From contig CAVRVS010000004.1 in the NCBI GenBank assembly GCA_963724705.1, forward strand, positions 1,054,001 through 1,118,000: a stretch of DNA of 64,000 nt. The letters run 5' to 3'. Shown here piece by piece: positions 17,954-25,994 of this stretch (position 1 is its first letter; the number at the start of each line of letters is the position of its first letter). The DNA comes from DASQPR01 sp963724705. GTDB taxonomy: Bacteria > Actinomycetota > Actinomycetes > Mycobacteriales > Micromonosporaceae. The notes under the pieces are model-generated. The model had not been told where the DNA came from. It saw only the letters and a program-made list of their open reading frames with translations, and did not search any database. The translations under genes were made by a program, and so were the position numbers.

Positions 17954-18347
17954 GTGAGTACGTGATCTCGAGCGGCATATGCGGGTAGTCGTCGTGGGTC
18001 GACACACTCGCGGCCCGACCACTGATGCCGGCCAGTCCGCCGGAGCCGGATCCGGGCACGATCTCCATCTCACCGCGCGCCGACGTTCCATCGAACGTGC
18101 CGTTGCCACGCAGGACAAAGTCGCCGGACTCGCCGTCGAGCGTGCCGGTCAACTGCATCACGGTCACGTAGTCGGCTGTGCCATCGGTGCGGTAGAACAT
18201 GATCGACTCGAACGATCCGGCCTCGATGCCGTCGCCCGTTCCGACCAACGTGACGTCAGCCTTCGTGAACTTGCGACCGTCGTCGAACTCCCGATAGGGC
18301 TGTTCATCCCAGGACTTGATCTCGAGCTTCGTCGTCAGCTTCGTCAT
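17946..18347 (-). CDS. DUF3224 family protein
   Basis: A 133-residue small beta-barrel protein with the pattern of DUF3224: an early W-D-E-Q-P motif, then DVTLVGTGDGIEAGSFESIMFY, TVMQLTGTLDGESGDFVLRGNGTFDG and a final GLAGISGRA. The family has an allene-oxide-cyclase-like fold and no proven activity. Two ATGs are present (18350 and 18347). The second fits a leaderless start seven bases after the -10 box TACGTT. The gene overlaps the following MarR gene and forms a two-gene operon with it. Confidence 0.88.
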   Translation of the reverse strand: MTKLTTKLEIKSWDEQPYREFDDGRKFTKADVTLVGTGDGIEAGSFESIMFYRTDGTADYVTVMQLTGTLDGESGDFVLRGNGTFDGTSARGEMEIVPGSGSGGLAGISGRAASVSTHDDYPHMPLEITYSLG

Positions 18348-18353
18348 CATCCC

Positions 18354-18382
18354 AACGTATGTGTGACGCAGTCATATGTCAA
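18354..18382 (-). promoter_or_regulatory. Consensus promoter of the DUF3224-marR operon
   Basis: On the minus strand TTGACA (rc of 18377-18382) and TACGTT (rc of 18354-18359) are 17 bases apart. The second ATG of the DUF3224 gene begins seven bases after the -10 box, the usual distance to +1, so the transcript is probably leaderless. Confidence 0.75.
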
Positions 18383-18417
18383 CCGATGCGGCTCCGTGCC
18401 GTCGGACGACACAGGGG

Positions 18418-19245
18418 TCAGGCTGGCTTGGTGGCCTTGTCCGGGGCGCCCTTCGGGAACCACGGGATAACGGCCGACGTGCTGGCCTGGTAGTCGGCGT
18501 ACTCCGGGTAGCGCGAGCGCGAGATGCTTTCGGTGAAGCGTGTCGAGCCGACGAAGAGCAGCGTGAGAAGGACCGCGCCCGCGACCGTCCACTGTGCTAC
18601 CGAGCCTGCGGCGATCGCGCCGAATGCGAAGATCACCCACCACTGCGCCTGCTCGAAGAAGAAGTTCGGATGGCGCGAGTACTGGAACATTCCGGTCTGC
18701 ACGAAGCGCGGTTGCGGGTCCCGCCCGGCCGCGATCTCGTCCCGCTTCCACGTCTGGAACGTCCATTGCTGCTCGTCGGCGACGGTCTCGCCGACCAGGC
18801 AGCCGAGGAACACGGCGGCGGCGACGATGTCGAGCGCGCCGATCTGGCCGCGATGCTGAAGGGCCGTGTACGCCGGTAATGTGATGAGCAGCAGCAGCAC
18901 GTTCTGATAGACGGTGATGAAGAACAGGTTGAACAACTGGAACTGCCAACGCGGCATCCGTCCGCGGAGCACCGCCCAGCGGTAGTCCTCGCCACCGGGC
19001 GCGTAGCCGCCCTTCCGTGCGAAGTTGTACGTCAGCCGCACACCCCAGAGCGTGACCAGACCGAGCATCAGGTTAAGGCGGACGTCGTCAAACCCCGCCG
19101 TCGCCGCGAAGATCCCAACATAGGCAATGGGAATGATCGACCAGATCCGGTCCACCCATGAGTGTTCGCGTGTCGCCAGCGAGGTCACCCATACGGTCAG
19201 GCAGACCCCGGCCAACACCCACACAGACAGCACCAGGGGATTCAT
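18418..19245 (-). CDS. DUF1295 membrane protein (steroid 5-alpha-reductase / ICMT-like)
   Basis: A 275-residue integral membrane protein of about six helices. The C-terminal half has the family signature GMFQYSRHPNFFFEQAQWWVIF and SRYPEYADYQ, shared by DUF1295, steroid 5-alpha-reductase-like and isoprenylcysteine methyltransferase-like proteins; this region binds NADPH or S-adenosylmethionine in characterised relatives. The N-terminal half contains SWVDRIWSIIPIAY, typical of DUF1295. The gene is monocistronic and starts at an ATG with no strong ribosome site. The reaction is unknown; reduction or methylation of a lipid is a reasonable guess. Confidence 0.9.
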   Translation of the reverse strand: MNPLVLSVWVLAGVCLTVWVTSLATREHSWVDRIWSIIPIAYVGIFAATAGFDDVRLNLMLGLVTLWGVRLTYNFARKGGYAPGGEDYRWAVLRGRMPRWQFQLFNLFFITVYQNVLLLLITLPAYTALQHRGQIGALDIVAAAVFLGCLVGETVADEQQWTFQTWKRDEIAAGRDPQPRFVQTGMFQYSRHPNFFFEQAQWWVIFAFGAIAAGSVAQWTVAGAVLLTLLFVGSTRFTESISRSRYPEYADYQASTSAVIPWFPKGAPDKATKPA

Positions 19246-19664
19246 GAGCGCACTCTAGCCGCGCCGCGCGTTGACGGCGATCCGCAATCTGTGTCGCCGG
19301 CGACGCCGGCGCCGCACCGAACCGAGCGGATCGCGTGAGGCACTGACGGCGCCGCGTCACGCACTCACGGCGCCGCGAGCCGCGCTGGCGCCCCGTGCTG
19401 AGTTCGTTGCGGACGCGACATGCACCAGCGGGCACGATGGACGATGCGGTGGAGGCCAGCGCTCAACGCGTTCGCGATCACCTTCGCCGACCGCTTCCCG
19501 TGTGCACGAGACCGTGTGCGATGTCTTGCGCTCACGAGAATTTCGCTCCCCGGCACGGCGACGCCTATCATTATTTGCCTTGAGGCACGGATTTGACGGG
19601 CCGGCACCGCGATTCGACTGCTTCTCGATGTTCTGGAACAGTCGACGAGCTGGAGGGAGCCCGG
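19246..19664. other. Intergenic region between divergent DUF1295 and phosphatase genes
   Basis: These 419 bases must hold the promoters of both flanking genes. A locally A+T-rich stretch at about 19565-19595 (TATCATTATTTG, later TTTGACGG) is the most promoter-like part. Open frames here have mixed codon use and no ribosome sites, so I see no gene. Confidence 0.5.
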
Positions 19665-20852
19665 GTGTCTGACGTGCCCACGATCGGCCCACTCCTTCGC
19701 CGGGCCAAGCCCGACCAGGTCGTGGACGTCGCGGAGCGGTACGTGACGGAGCATTTCGCCGCGCGGCGGGCGGAGGTGCTGCTGGCGGACTATCGCGTCT
19801 ACGGGCTGTGGCCAGTGCTGCGATCGGCTCACTCCACGGCCGGCTCGCTGCATGAACGTACGACCGCGGGCCGGGCCTTCGGTAGTCAGCACACCGTGCT
19901 CGAGGCGATCGACGACGCGAACGGGACCCGGGTGCTGATCCCGCTGAGCATCTGGTCGGACCGTCTGGGCGTGCTTGTGGTCGAGTTGGCCGACGGCGCC
20001 GATGAACGGCAACTCGACGCCCTGCGTACGGTCGCCGACGAGCTGGCCTTGGCATTGGCCGTCGCCGATCGCAGCACCGACCGCTACCGCCTGGCCCGGC
20101 GCCGCCAGCGACTCACGATGGCGGCCGAAATGCAGTGGGACATGCTGCCGGGTCGTGCGCTGGGCGGTCACAACTTTCTGCTGGCCGGCCAGCTCGAACC
20201 GGCTTATTCGGTGGCCGGGGACCACTTCGACTGGTCACTGGACGGCAACCGCCTCACGGTCACGATTCTGAACGGGGACGGCAGCGGCATCGACGCCACC
20301 ATGCTCACCGTCCTCGCGGTGACGGCTATGCGCAATGCACGACGGTCCGGCGGCAACCTCGTGGAACAGGCCGAACTAGCCTCGGACACGGTGTACGGGG
20401 TGCACGGAGGTGAACACAGCGTGGCCACACTGCTGTTGGAGTTGGACCTGGATAACGGGCACATCACAGCGATCGATGCCGGCTCGCCGCAAGCATTCCG
20501 GATGCGCGGCGGCCAGACGACGCCGGTCAAGCTCGACCATCAGCTCCCGCTCGGCATGTTCGTCGACACACGCTATGAACTGCAGACGTTCGACCTTGAC
20601 CCGGGCGAGCGGCTGTTTGTCGTCAGCGACGGCGTGCACGCCGCGGCGCCGGGCGGTCGCGATGCCTTCGGCCTCCACGGCCTCCTGTCAGCGTTGCGGG
20701 GCACTCGGCTCCAGCCCGCGACCGAGGCAGTTGGTAGCGTCATGCGGGGACTGCATGACTACCACGAGGACGAGGATCTGGCCGACGACGCGGTGATCGT
20801 GTGCCTCGACTGGCAGGGCCCGATCGAGGACGTCGAGGCGCGACGCGCGTGA
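19665..20852 (+). CDS. PPM-type (SpoIIE-like) serine/threonine phosphatase
   Basis: A 395-residue protein from GTG 19665, with GGAGGGAG upstream. The first 150 residues look like a GAF-type sensory domain (VLIPLSIWSDRLGVLVVELADG). A linker helix, RRRQRLTMAAEMQWDMLP, is the usual entry to an SpoIIE domain. The PP2C metal ligands appear as AGDHFDW, NGDGSG and later VVSDGVHAA, ending with LADDAVIVCL. Such phosphatases dephosphorylate anti-anti-sigma (STAS) proteins in partner-switching cascades. A STAS protein is encoded 0.7 kb downstream on the same strand, with a MarR gene between them. Confidence 0.9.
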   Translation: MSDVPTIGPLLRRAKPDQVVDVAERYVTEHFAARRAEVLLADYRVYGLWPVLRSAHSTAGSLHERTTAGRAFGSQHTVLEAIDDANGTRVLIPLSIWSDRLGVLVVELADGADERQLDALRTVADELALALAVADRSTDRYRLARRRQRLTMAAEMQWDMLPGRALGGHNFLLAGQLEPAYSVAGDHFDWSLDGNRLTVTILNGDGSGIDATMLTVLAVTAMRNARRSGGNLVEQAELASDTVYGVHGGEHSVATLLLELDLDNGHITAIDAGSPQAFRMRGGQTTPVKLDHQLPLGMFVDTRYELQTFDLDPGERLFVVSDGVHAAAPGGRDAFGLHGLLSALRGTRLQPATEAVGSVMRGLHDYHEDEDLADDAVIVCLDWQGPIEDVEARRA

Positions 20853-20863
20853 AGGGACGACGC

Positions 20864-21343
20864 ATGCAGCGGTCAGTCAACGCAGCTGAGTCGATCGAGG
20901 CCGCTGCCGAGTCACTGGCCACCGTCTTGGACCCGGCGCGCGGTGACCACGCCCTACGCGTCTCGCCGACGCAGCTTCGTGTTCTCACGTGGCTGCGGTC
21001 GCACCCGCAAACGAATGTCAACGGACTGGCCGAGTCGCTCGGCGTCGGCCCGTCGTCGGCGAGCCGGCTGTGCGATCGGCTCGAAGCGCTCGGCCTGCTC
21101 CGTCGGGTGGCCGATCCGCGGGACCGTCGCGAAGTGCAGGTGCAGGTGACAAGCGAGGCCGAAGCGCTGTTGACGCAGATCAGCCGCAACCGCCAACGCG
21201 CGCTCGACGAGGTGTTGGCGCGTATGCCGGAAGCCGCGCGCCAGGAACTGGCGCGATCGCTGACCGCGTTCCGCATAGCCGCCGAGACGCCCAGTAACGC
21301 AGCGATCAAGCAAGCCGAGAACTCCCAGCGGCGCAGCGCCTGA
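20864..21343 (+). CDS. MarR-family transcriptional regulator
   Basis: A 159-residue winged-helix protein from ATG 20864, with AAGGGA seven bases upstream and only 11 bases after the phosphatase gene. The HTH is NVNGLAESLGVGPSSASRLCDRLEALGLL; the wing is VADPRDRREVQVQVTSEAEAL. Terminal helices fit the MarR dimerisation domain. Close spacing implies co-transcription with the SpoIIE-like phosphatase, so it may tie sigma-factor control to a small-molecule signal. Its ligand and targets are unknown. Confidence 0.9.
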   Translation: MQRSVNAAESIEAAAESLATVLDPARGDHALRVSPTQLRVLTWLRSHPQTNVNGLAESLGVGPSSASRLCDRLEALGLLRRVADPRDRREVQVQVTSEAEALLTQISRNRQRALDEVLARMPEAARQELARSLTAFRIAAETPSNAAIKQAENSQRRSA

Positions 21344-21533
21344 GTTCGGCTGGCCAAGGCCGCACACGCGACAGCCCCGGTCGCAGCGTGCCCGGCGCCA
21401 TCTGCGGCACCTACCTCATGCTGGCTCCGCCCGGCCGCCGTCCGTACTCGCTCCGGGGCAATCTTTGCTACGCTGCAAATAATTTGGGCGCACCGCCGGA
21501 CCGCGGTCGCTGCCTTGCCCGAGGAGTCCACCG

Positions 21534-21842
21534 ATGCCGCTGCTCATCTCTCCTCACATCGACGGAGCAACGATTACCCTCGGACTGGCCGGCGACATTG
21601 ACCTGGCAACCGAGCCCGCGCTGTGGGACGCCATCGAGAAGGCGGTGACGGCCGACGGCGTCGGACTCGTCGTGATCGACCTCGCGGAGACGACGTTCAT
21701 GGACTGTTGCGGCGTGACCGCATTGCTTCGTGGCGCGCGACTTGCCGCCGGCCAGGGCCGGCGGCTGCGGGCCGTCAATCCGACCGGCATCCCGCTGACC
21801 GTGTTGCAGCTGACCGGCGTGCTCGGGATCCTCGCCGTTTGA
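21534..21842 (+). CDS. STAS-domain anti-anti-sigma-factor-like protein with Cys-Cys phospho-site
   Basis: A 102-residue STAS protein related to SpoIIAA/RsbV. GAGGAG lies 10 bases before the ATG. The fold is evident from ITLGLAGDIDLATEPALWDAI and VIDLAETTFMDCCGVTALL. In SpoIIAA the equivalent loop is D-S-S-G, and its second serine is phosphorylated by the anti-sigma kinase. Here both serines are cysteines (Cys58, Cys59), so ordinary serine phosphorylation is impossible. The protein might be permanently active toward an anti-sigma factor or controlled by thiol oxidation. A promoter-like A+T-rich run (about 21465-21485) precedes it. Confidence 0.9.
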   Translation: MPLLISPHIDGATITLGLAGDIDLATEPALWDAIEKAVTADGVGLVVIDLAETTFMDCCGVTALLRGARLAAGQGRRLRAVNPTGIPLTVLQLTGVLGILAV

Positions 21843-21974
21843 CGGCACTGGCCGGGCCGGGCAATCCGCTAATCGCTCGACGGTCCGACGCCGGGCACAC
21901 CCGGCGCCGCGATGAGGTTGGTGCGGCGACACGCGATGATGGGACGGAAATGATCGCGACGAGCGGAGAATTCC

Positions 21975-22481
21975 ATGCACGAGCGTGATGTGCTGATCGA
22001 CGGGTTCGAGCGGCTGCCGGAGTTGGTACGGTCGGCCGTCGACGGGCTGACCCCGGAACAGCTTCGATGGGCGCCCGCGGCCGACGCGAACAGCATCGGC
22101 TGGATCGTTTGGCATCTCGCCCGCATCCAGGATGACCACGTCGCCGACGTGCTGGGCGATGAACAGGAATGGTCCGCCGGTGGCTGGGCTCCGCGATTCG
22201 GCCTGCCCGCCGACACGATGGACACCGGGTACGGTCAGGTCGCCGCGGACGTGGCCCGCGTCCGACCGACCGGACCAGACGTGCTCGTCGACTATTACGA
22301 CGCGGTCGCCCGCCGGACCCGGCGTTTGCTCGACACGCTGACCGCCGATGCTCTCGACCGGATCGTCGACGAGCGGTGGGATCCTCCCGTCACGCTGGGC
22401 GTACGGCTGGTGAGCGTGCTAGCCGACGACTTGCAGCACATCGGCCAGGCCGCGTACGTGCGCGGCCTTCTGCCGGGCTGA
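21975..22481 (+). CDS. DinB-family (DUF664-like) protein, possibly mycothiol-dependent
   Basis: A 168-residue helical-bundle protein from ATG 21975, with GGAGAA upstream. The first metal histidine lies in SIGWIVWHLARIQDDHVAD, and the last in ADDLQHIGQAAYVRGL, matching the three-His layout of the DinB/YfiT/maleylpyruvate-isomerase group. In actinobacteria, close relatives use mycothiol as cofactor for isomerase or transferase reactions. It is closely followed by a HAD phosphatase gene (28-base gap), so the two may be co-expressed. Confidence 0.88.
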   Translation: MHERDVLIDGFERLPELVRSAVDGLTPEQLRWAPAADANSIGWIVWHLARIQDDHVADVLGDEQEWSAGGWAPRFGLPADTMDTGYGQVAADVARVRPTGPDVLVDYYDAVARRTRRLLDTLTADALDRIVDERWDPPVTLGVRLVSVLADDLQHIGQAAYVRGLLPG

Positions 22482-22509
22482 TTCGGGCCCGACGAGCGGG
22501 GGAGCAGGC

Positions 22510-23196
22510 ATGGTGGAAGCGGTGATCTTCGACCTCGACGGCGTACTCATCGACTCCGAACCGGTGTGGGAGCGGGTCCGGCGTGCGTACGTCGACGAGG
22601 CCGGCGGTCGCTGGCTCCCGGACAGCCAGCGGCGGCTGATGGGCATGAGTACCGGCGAATGGTCGGAGTACCTGGCCAGTGATCTCGGCGTCGGCCGGCC
22701 GGCGGCCACGGTCGCCCGGGACGTCATCGAGCGGATGACCGAGGCGTACGCCGCGGATCTGCCGCTGCTGCCGGGCGCCGTCGATGTCGTACGGCGGCTC
22801 GCCAATCAATGGCCGCTCGGCCTGGCCAGTTCGTCACCGCGCACGCTCGTCGACGAGGTTCTCCGTGACGCGGGCCTGACCGCGGCCTTCAGGGCGACCC
22901 GATCGACGGAGGAGGAACGACGCGGGAAGCCGGCACCCGACGTGTATCGCAGCGTTGCGACCGCGCTGGGTGCCGACCCGCGTCGGTGTGTGGCGGTTGA
23001 AGATTCGAGTAACGGACTCCGGTCGGCCGGCGCCGCTGCGATGATCGTGATCGCCGTACCCCGTCCGGCCTATCCGCCCGATCCGGATGCATTGGCACTG
23101 GCGGCGGTCACGCTGAGCGGCCTCGCGGCGCTGCCGGCGGCGGTCGAAGGTTTGGCCAACGCCGACGCCGACGCCGACGCCGACGCTGGGGGATAG
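22510..23196 (+). CDS. HAD-superfamily hydrolase (beta-phosphoglucomutase-like)
   Basis: A 228-residue phosphatase or phosphomutase. Motif I is FDLDGVLIDSE with nucleophile Asp8 and acid/base Asp10. Motif II is the serine in LASSSPR. Motif III is the Lys in RRGKPAPDVY, and motif IV is AVEDSSNG. A helical cap of type C1 lies between residues 15 and 80. The layout fits subfamily IA (GS-like, beta-PGM, DOG phosphatase). The start has GGGGGAG close upstream. The C-terminus ends in an Ala-Asp dipeptide repeat from a 6-bp DNA repeat. Substrate is likely a sugar phosphate. Confidence 0.92.
   Translation: MVEAVIFDLDGVLIDSEPVWERVRRAYVDEAGGRWLPDSQRRLMGMSTGEWSEYLASDLGVGRPAATVARDVIERMTEAYAADLPLLPGAVDVVRRLANQWPLGLASSSPRTLVDEVLRDAGLTAAFRATRSTEEERRGKPAPDVYRSVATALGADPRRCVAVEDSSNGLRSAGAAAMIVIAVPRPAYPPDPDALALAAVTLSGLAALPAAVEGLANADADADADAGG
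23161..23184 (+). repeat. 6-bp tandem repeat (four copies)
   Basis: Four perfect GCCGAC units at the end of the HAD gene encode Ala-Asp repeats just before the stop codon. Length changes would keep the frame. Confidence 0.9.
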
Positions 23197-23233
23197 GGGA
23201 CGCCAGTGGGGTGGAGCGTTGAACAGTCGAGGG

Positions 23234-23434
23234 TCAGGCTGCCTGTCGGTTGAGACCGGCCGCCCGGCGATCGTGGTCGTAGTCGGCGGCGAGTTCGTGG
23301 GCGACGTGTTCGCGGCCGGCCGCGAGCGCGGCGTTCACGGACTGCACGTACGCATCGTGGAGATCATTGCCGGTGGCGGCGCTGCCCGAGGCGGTTCGAC
23401 GGGACTGGGGGGTCAAGCGGGTTGAGCGTTTCAT
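23234..23434 (-). CDS. Small hypothetical protein (66 aa)
   Basis: From ATG 23434 the product opens MKRSTRLTPQSRR and has a helical core YVQSVNAALAAGREHVAHEL followed by ADYDHDRR. This core resembles small actinobacterial proteins of unknown function with a helical V-N-x-A-L-x-x-G-R-E pattern. Codon third positions are mostly G or C in this frame. No good Shine-Dalgarno is visible, though GAGG lies about 15 bases upstream. It is divergent from the DUF72 gene. Longer in-frame versions reach back into non-coding sequence. Confidence 0.6.
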   Translation of the reverse strand: MKRSTRLTPQSRRTASGSAATGNDLHDAYVQSVNAALAAGREHVAHELAADYDHDRRAAGLNRQAA

Positions 23435-23544
23435 GCCCACAACGGTGCCTCGGGTGGGTTGCGCGGAGGTTACACCGGCCGTGATCATCCCTGTGTGTTC
23501 GGTCACGGCCGCATAGCACGACTCGCCATGGGTACGGTACGACC

Positions 23545-24345
23545 GTGATCCTCGTCGGCACGTCGGGCTGGCAGTACAAGGATTGGCGTGGGCCGTTCTA
23601 CCCGACCGGCGTACCACAGCGGCAGTGGCTCGAGTACTACGCCGAGCGGTTTGCGACGGTCGAGATCAACAACGCGTTCTACCGACTTCCCGAGCGAGAC
23701 ACGTTCGCCGCATGGCGAGCGCGGACCGCCGGGGACACGTTCTGCTTCGCGGTGAAGATGAGCCGCTACCTGACGCACATCAAACGCCTCCGCGACGCGG
23801 CCGAGCCGGTGGCCCGATTCCTCGGCCGGGCCGATGCGCTTGGCGACCGGCTCGGGCCTGTCCTCCTCCAACTGCCGCCGAACCTCCCGGCCGACGCGGA
23901 CCTTCTGGACAACACTCTCCGGCGATTCCCGACCTCTGTCCGCGTCGCGGTCGAGCCGCGGCACGGGTCGTGGTGGTCGGCCGCGGTCCGCGATGTGTTG
24001 GAACGCCGGCGCGCCGCGTTGTCCTGGGCCGACCGCCGTGGACGGCCGGTGACTCCGCTGTGGCGTACCACCGACTGGGGTTACCTGCGGATGCACGAAG
24101 GCGCGGCCCACCCACGTCCTGCCTACGGGCGCGCGGCGCTCGCGTCCTGGATGGACCGCGCGGTGGACGCATTCGGTCCGATGACCGACCACGACGTGTA
24201 CGTGTTCTTCAACAACGACCACGGCGGCGCTGCCGTGCGGGACGCAACGACGTTCGGCACGCTGGCGACGCGCCGCGCGATCGCGGTCAGCCGCTACCCG
24301 ATGCGGCCGGCGAGCGCGACGCGGCCTCGGGCGGCAACGGTGTGA
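23545..24345 (+). CDS. DUF72 (YecE-like) protein
   Basis: A 266-residue TIM-barrel-like protein of the DUF72 family. Hallmarks are the start ILVGTSGWQYKDWRGPFYP, then FATVEINNAFYRLP, FCFAVKMSRYLTHIKRL, GPVLLQLPPNL, RVAVEPRHGSWW and the C-terminal DVYVFFNNDHGGAA. The function of the family is unproven, though its fold suggests a nuclease or sugar-phosphate enzyme. The GTG at 23545 lies six bases after TACGGT, with no ribosome site, so a leaderless mRNA is likely. An inverted repeat (23476-23484 / 23503-23511) lies in its upstream region. Confidence 0.92.
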   Translation: MILVGTSGWQYKDWRGPFYPTGVPQRQWLEYYAERFATVEINNAFYRLPERDTFAAWRARTAGDTFCFAVKMSRYLTHIKRLRDAAEPVARFLGRADALGDRLGPVLLQLPPNLPADADLLDNTLRRFPTSVRVAVEPRHGSWWSAAVRDVLERRRAALSWADRRGRPVTPLWRTTDWGYLRMHEGAAHPRPAYGRAALASWMDRAVDAFGPMTDHDVYVFFNNDHGGAAVRDATTFGTLATRRAIAVSRYPMRPASATRPRAATV

Positions 24346-24400
24346 GCCGGATCGTGAGGACGTGCGCGGCCACGACGTCGACGATCACCAACGGCATGAC

Positions 24401-24652
24401 GTGACCCCGTCGCTCACACGGAACGCGGTCGCGCGACGGTGTGACGACGGCGCCGAGATCACCGTCGGTGAGGCCGGCGCGCCGGTTCCGCCCGGACATG
24501 ATCTGTTGTTCCGGGTGCGGGCGGACGGTCGGCTCGTTCCGGTCACCGAGCGAGCCGAACCCGCGGCCGAAGACGGCGACGTCACCGTAATCCTCGGCTC
24601 GGCGCTGCGGACGCGGGACGAGCCGTCGGCCGCTGCGCGCGACGATTCTTAA
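24401..24652 (+). CDS. Orphan TrkA_C/RCK_C-like small protein or remnant
   Basis: An 83-residue frame from GTG 24401. Third codon positions are very rich in G and C, as expected of coding DNA here. The segment ITVGEAGAPVPPGHDLLFRVRADGRLVPVTE followed by EDGDVTVILGS reads like the C-terminal regulatory (TrkA_C) part of cation/proton antiporters. No antiporter gene precedes it; the DUF72 gene ends 55 bases upstream. No ribosome site is visible. It may be a free-standing small domain protein or the remains of a deleted transporter gene. Confidence 0.45.
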   Translation: MTPSLTRNAVARRCDDGAEITVGEAGAPVPPGHDLLFRVRADGRLVPVTERAEPAAEDGDVTVILGSALRTRDEPSAAARDDS

Positions 24653-24662
24653 CCGCGCGCCG

Positions 24663-25205
24663 TTAGCCGCAGCGGGACCCGATCGCCTGCTGCAGGGCGG
24701 TATACGCCGCCACGACCGACGCGGCGCTGCTGCCGATCGCCGTGATCGACGACGAATTGGGGCTCGCACCAGCGGCCCGGATCGCGGCCGTTACGTTGTT
24801 GAGTGCAGTGCGCATCTGCTGTACCTGCGGGCCGAACTGCGACTTCGCCGCCGTCTGGAACTCCGTCAAGCTGGTCTGGATGTTGTCGATCGCGGTCTGT
24901 ACGTCGGTCAGGCTACTGCTGACGCTCAAGGACCCGAGAGCTCCGACCGAGGCCTTCAACTTATTCGCCGCGTCGCAGTACGCCGGCGTGCCGGTGCTGG
25001 CGCCGCCACTGCCGGGGCTCGTCGCGGCAGTGCTGGCACCGGGCGCTGGAGTTGGCGCCGGGTTGTTGCCGCTGCTCGAGCAGCCGGCGATGAGCGCTGC
25101 GGTGAACGCCAGCGCGACCAGCAGCGGCCGGGCCGACGTCCACCGGGCCGCCGATTGCGACCGACCTGCGCGAGCGAGTGTGCCGGCTCGCTGAGCATCG
25201 CTCAT
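24663..25205 (-). CDS. Putative lipoprotein of unknown function
   Basis: A 180-residue secreted protein. A basic N-terminus is followed by a hydrophobic segment, LLVALAFTAALIAGC, ending in a lipobox, so the cysteine at about residue 42 would be lipid-modified. A Pro/Ala/Ser/Thr linker (about 45-70) leads to a helical domain with heptad-like spacing (LTDVQTAIDNIQTSLTEFQ and QVQQMRTALNNVTAAIR) that may form a helical bundle. A pair of cysteines (in AYCDAAN and at the C-terminal SRCG) could bridge. It ends ten bases from the convergent gene on the plus strand. Confidence 0.82.
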   Translation of the reverse strand: MSDAQRAGTLARAGRSQSAARWTSARPLLVALAFTAALIAGCSSSGNNPAPTPAPGASTAATSPGSGGASTGTPAYCDAANKLKASVGALGSLSVSSSLTDVQTAIDNIQTSLTEFQTAAKSQFGPQVQQMRTALNNVTAAIRAAGASPNSSSITAIGSSAASVVAAYTALQQAIGSRCG

Positions 25206-25379
25206 CGGCTATTCATACCGTCGATCCGGCCGGCGATGGCGCGGATTGGCGAAAGCTCCGTCGCGGCACCGGGTGCGCAGTAGCGTCGCGAACAGTCGCC
25301 GGCTGCCGGGCCGAGATCGGACTCTCACCATGCGACCCACCCGTACTCGTTTTTCACGTCCGTCACATGTGCCGCCGCC

Positions 25380-25834
25380 GTGACCGACCAGAATGGATCG
25401 ATCGAGCCGGGAGCGGAATCTCCCGGCCCGCGGCCGCCCGCCCGTCGAGTGCGACGCTTCGCTCCCGACGACGATCTGCTGGCCGGGTTCGACCGAGCCG
25501 GGCGGCCCCGTTCGGACGCGGGAGTGACGCCAACCACGTCGTCGATCTGATCCTTATCGGGCTGACGCTGGCGAGCCTGCCGTTCACGTTGGTGGCGCTG
25601 GCCCGCATTCTCAGCCCGGACTATTTCGCGCTGCCGGCGCGGCGGCTGAAGGCCGCGGCCGTTGCGATCATCGTCTTGATCGGCGTGACCGGATTTCTGG
25701 TCGGCCAGTTCAACGACGAGTTCACGACGTGTCACGAATACGTCATTGCCGGCGACGACGAGCCGAGCAACTGCCGGAACGCGCCGACCACGCCGTCGCC
25801 GTCGGCTTCGCCCACACCGTCGAAGACTCAATAA
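25380..25834 (+). pseudogene. Two-TM membrane protein interrupted by a frameshift
   Basis: From GTG 25380 one frame gives a plausible N-terminus (MTDQNGSIEPGAES, later FAPDDDLLAGFDRAGRPRSD) with good codon bias, then breaks down and stops at 25550. From about 25520 a different frame continues: HVVDLILIGLTLASLPFTLVAL (TM1), LKAAAVAIIVLIGVTGFLV (TM2), a two-cysteine external part and a Pro/Ser/Thr tail to 25834. The frames join exactly if one G is added to the GGG run at 25520-25522, giving GCG-GGG-AGT-GAC. This is either a single-base sequencing error or a real mutation. Function unknown. Confidence 0.65.
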
Positions 25835-25925
25835 AGCCCCAGGTTTGCCGCCGAAGTGAATAAACCGTGCATACCGTAAATTTCCTTCATGTTCTATGTA
25901 GTGTCAACGAATATAGGTGAGTCCG

Positions 25926-25944
25926 GCCCACACCCGTTGTGGGC
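25926..25944. promoter_or_regulatory. Stem-loop in the leader of the ndh-zwf operon
   Basis: GCCCACA and TGTGGGC (seven-base arms, five-base loop) lie 50 bases before the ndh start. Upstream, 25835-25920 is strikingly A+T-rich for this genome (AATAAA, ATATAGG) and is the probable promoter zone, but I cannot assign -35 and -10 boxes with confidence. The hairpin could be a leader element or an operator. Confidence 0.45.
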
Positions 25945-25994
25945 GGCCACTTTGCGCGTGACGACGGCCAACAAGGATCCGGGAGCAGACGGCG

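Noticed and set aside
18625..19435. Several frames on both strands around the DUF1295 gene start
   Set aside because: They overlap the DUF1295 membrane protein and have atypical Arg/Ser-rich compositions typical of shadow frames.
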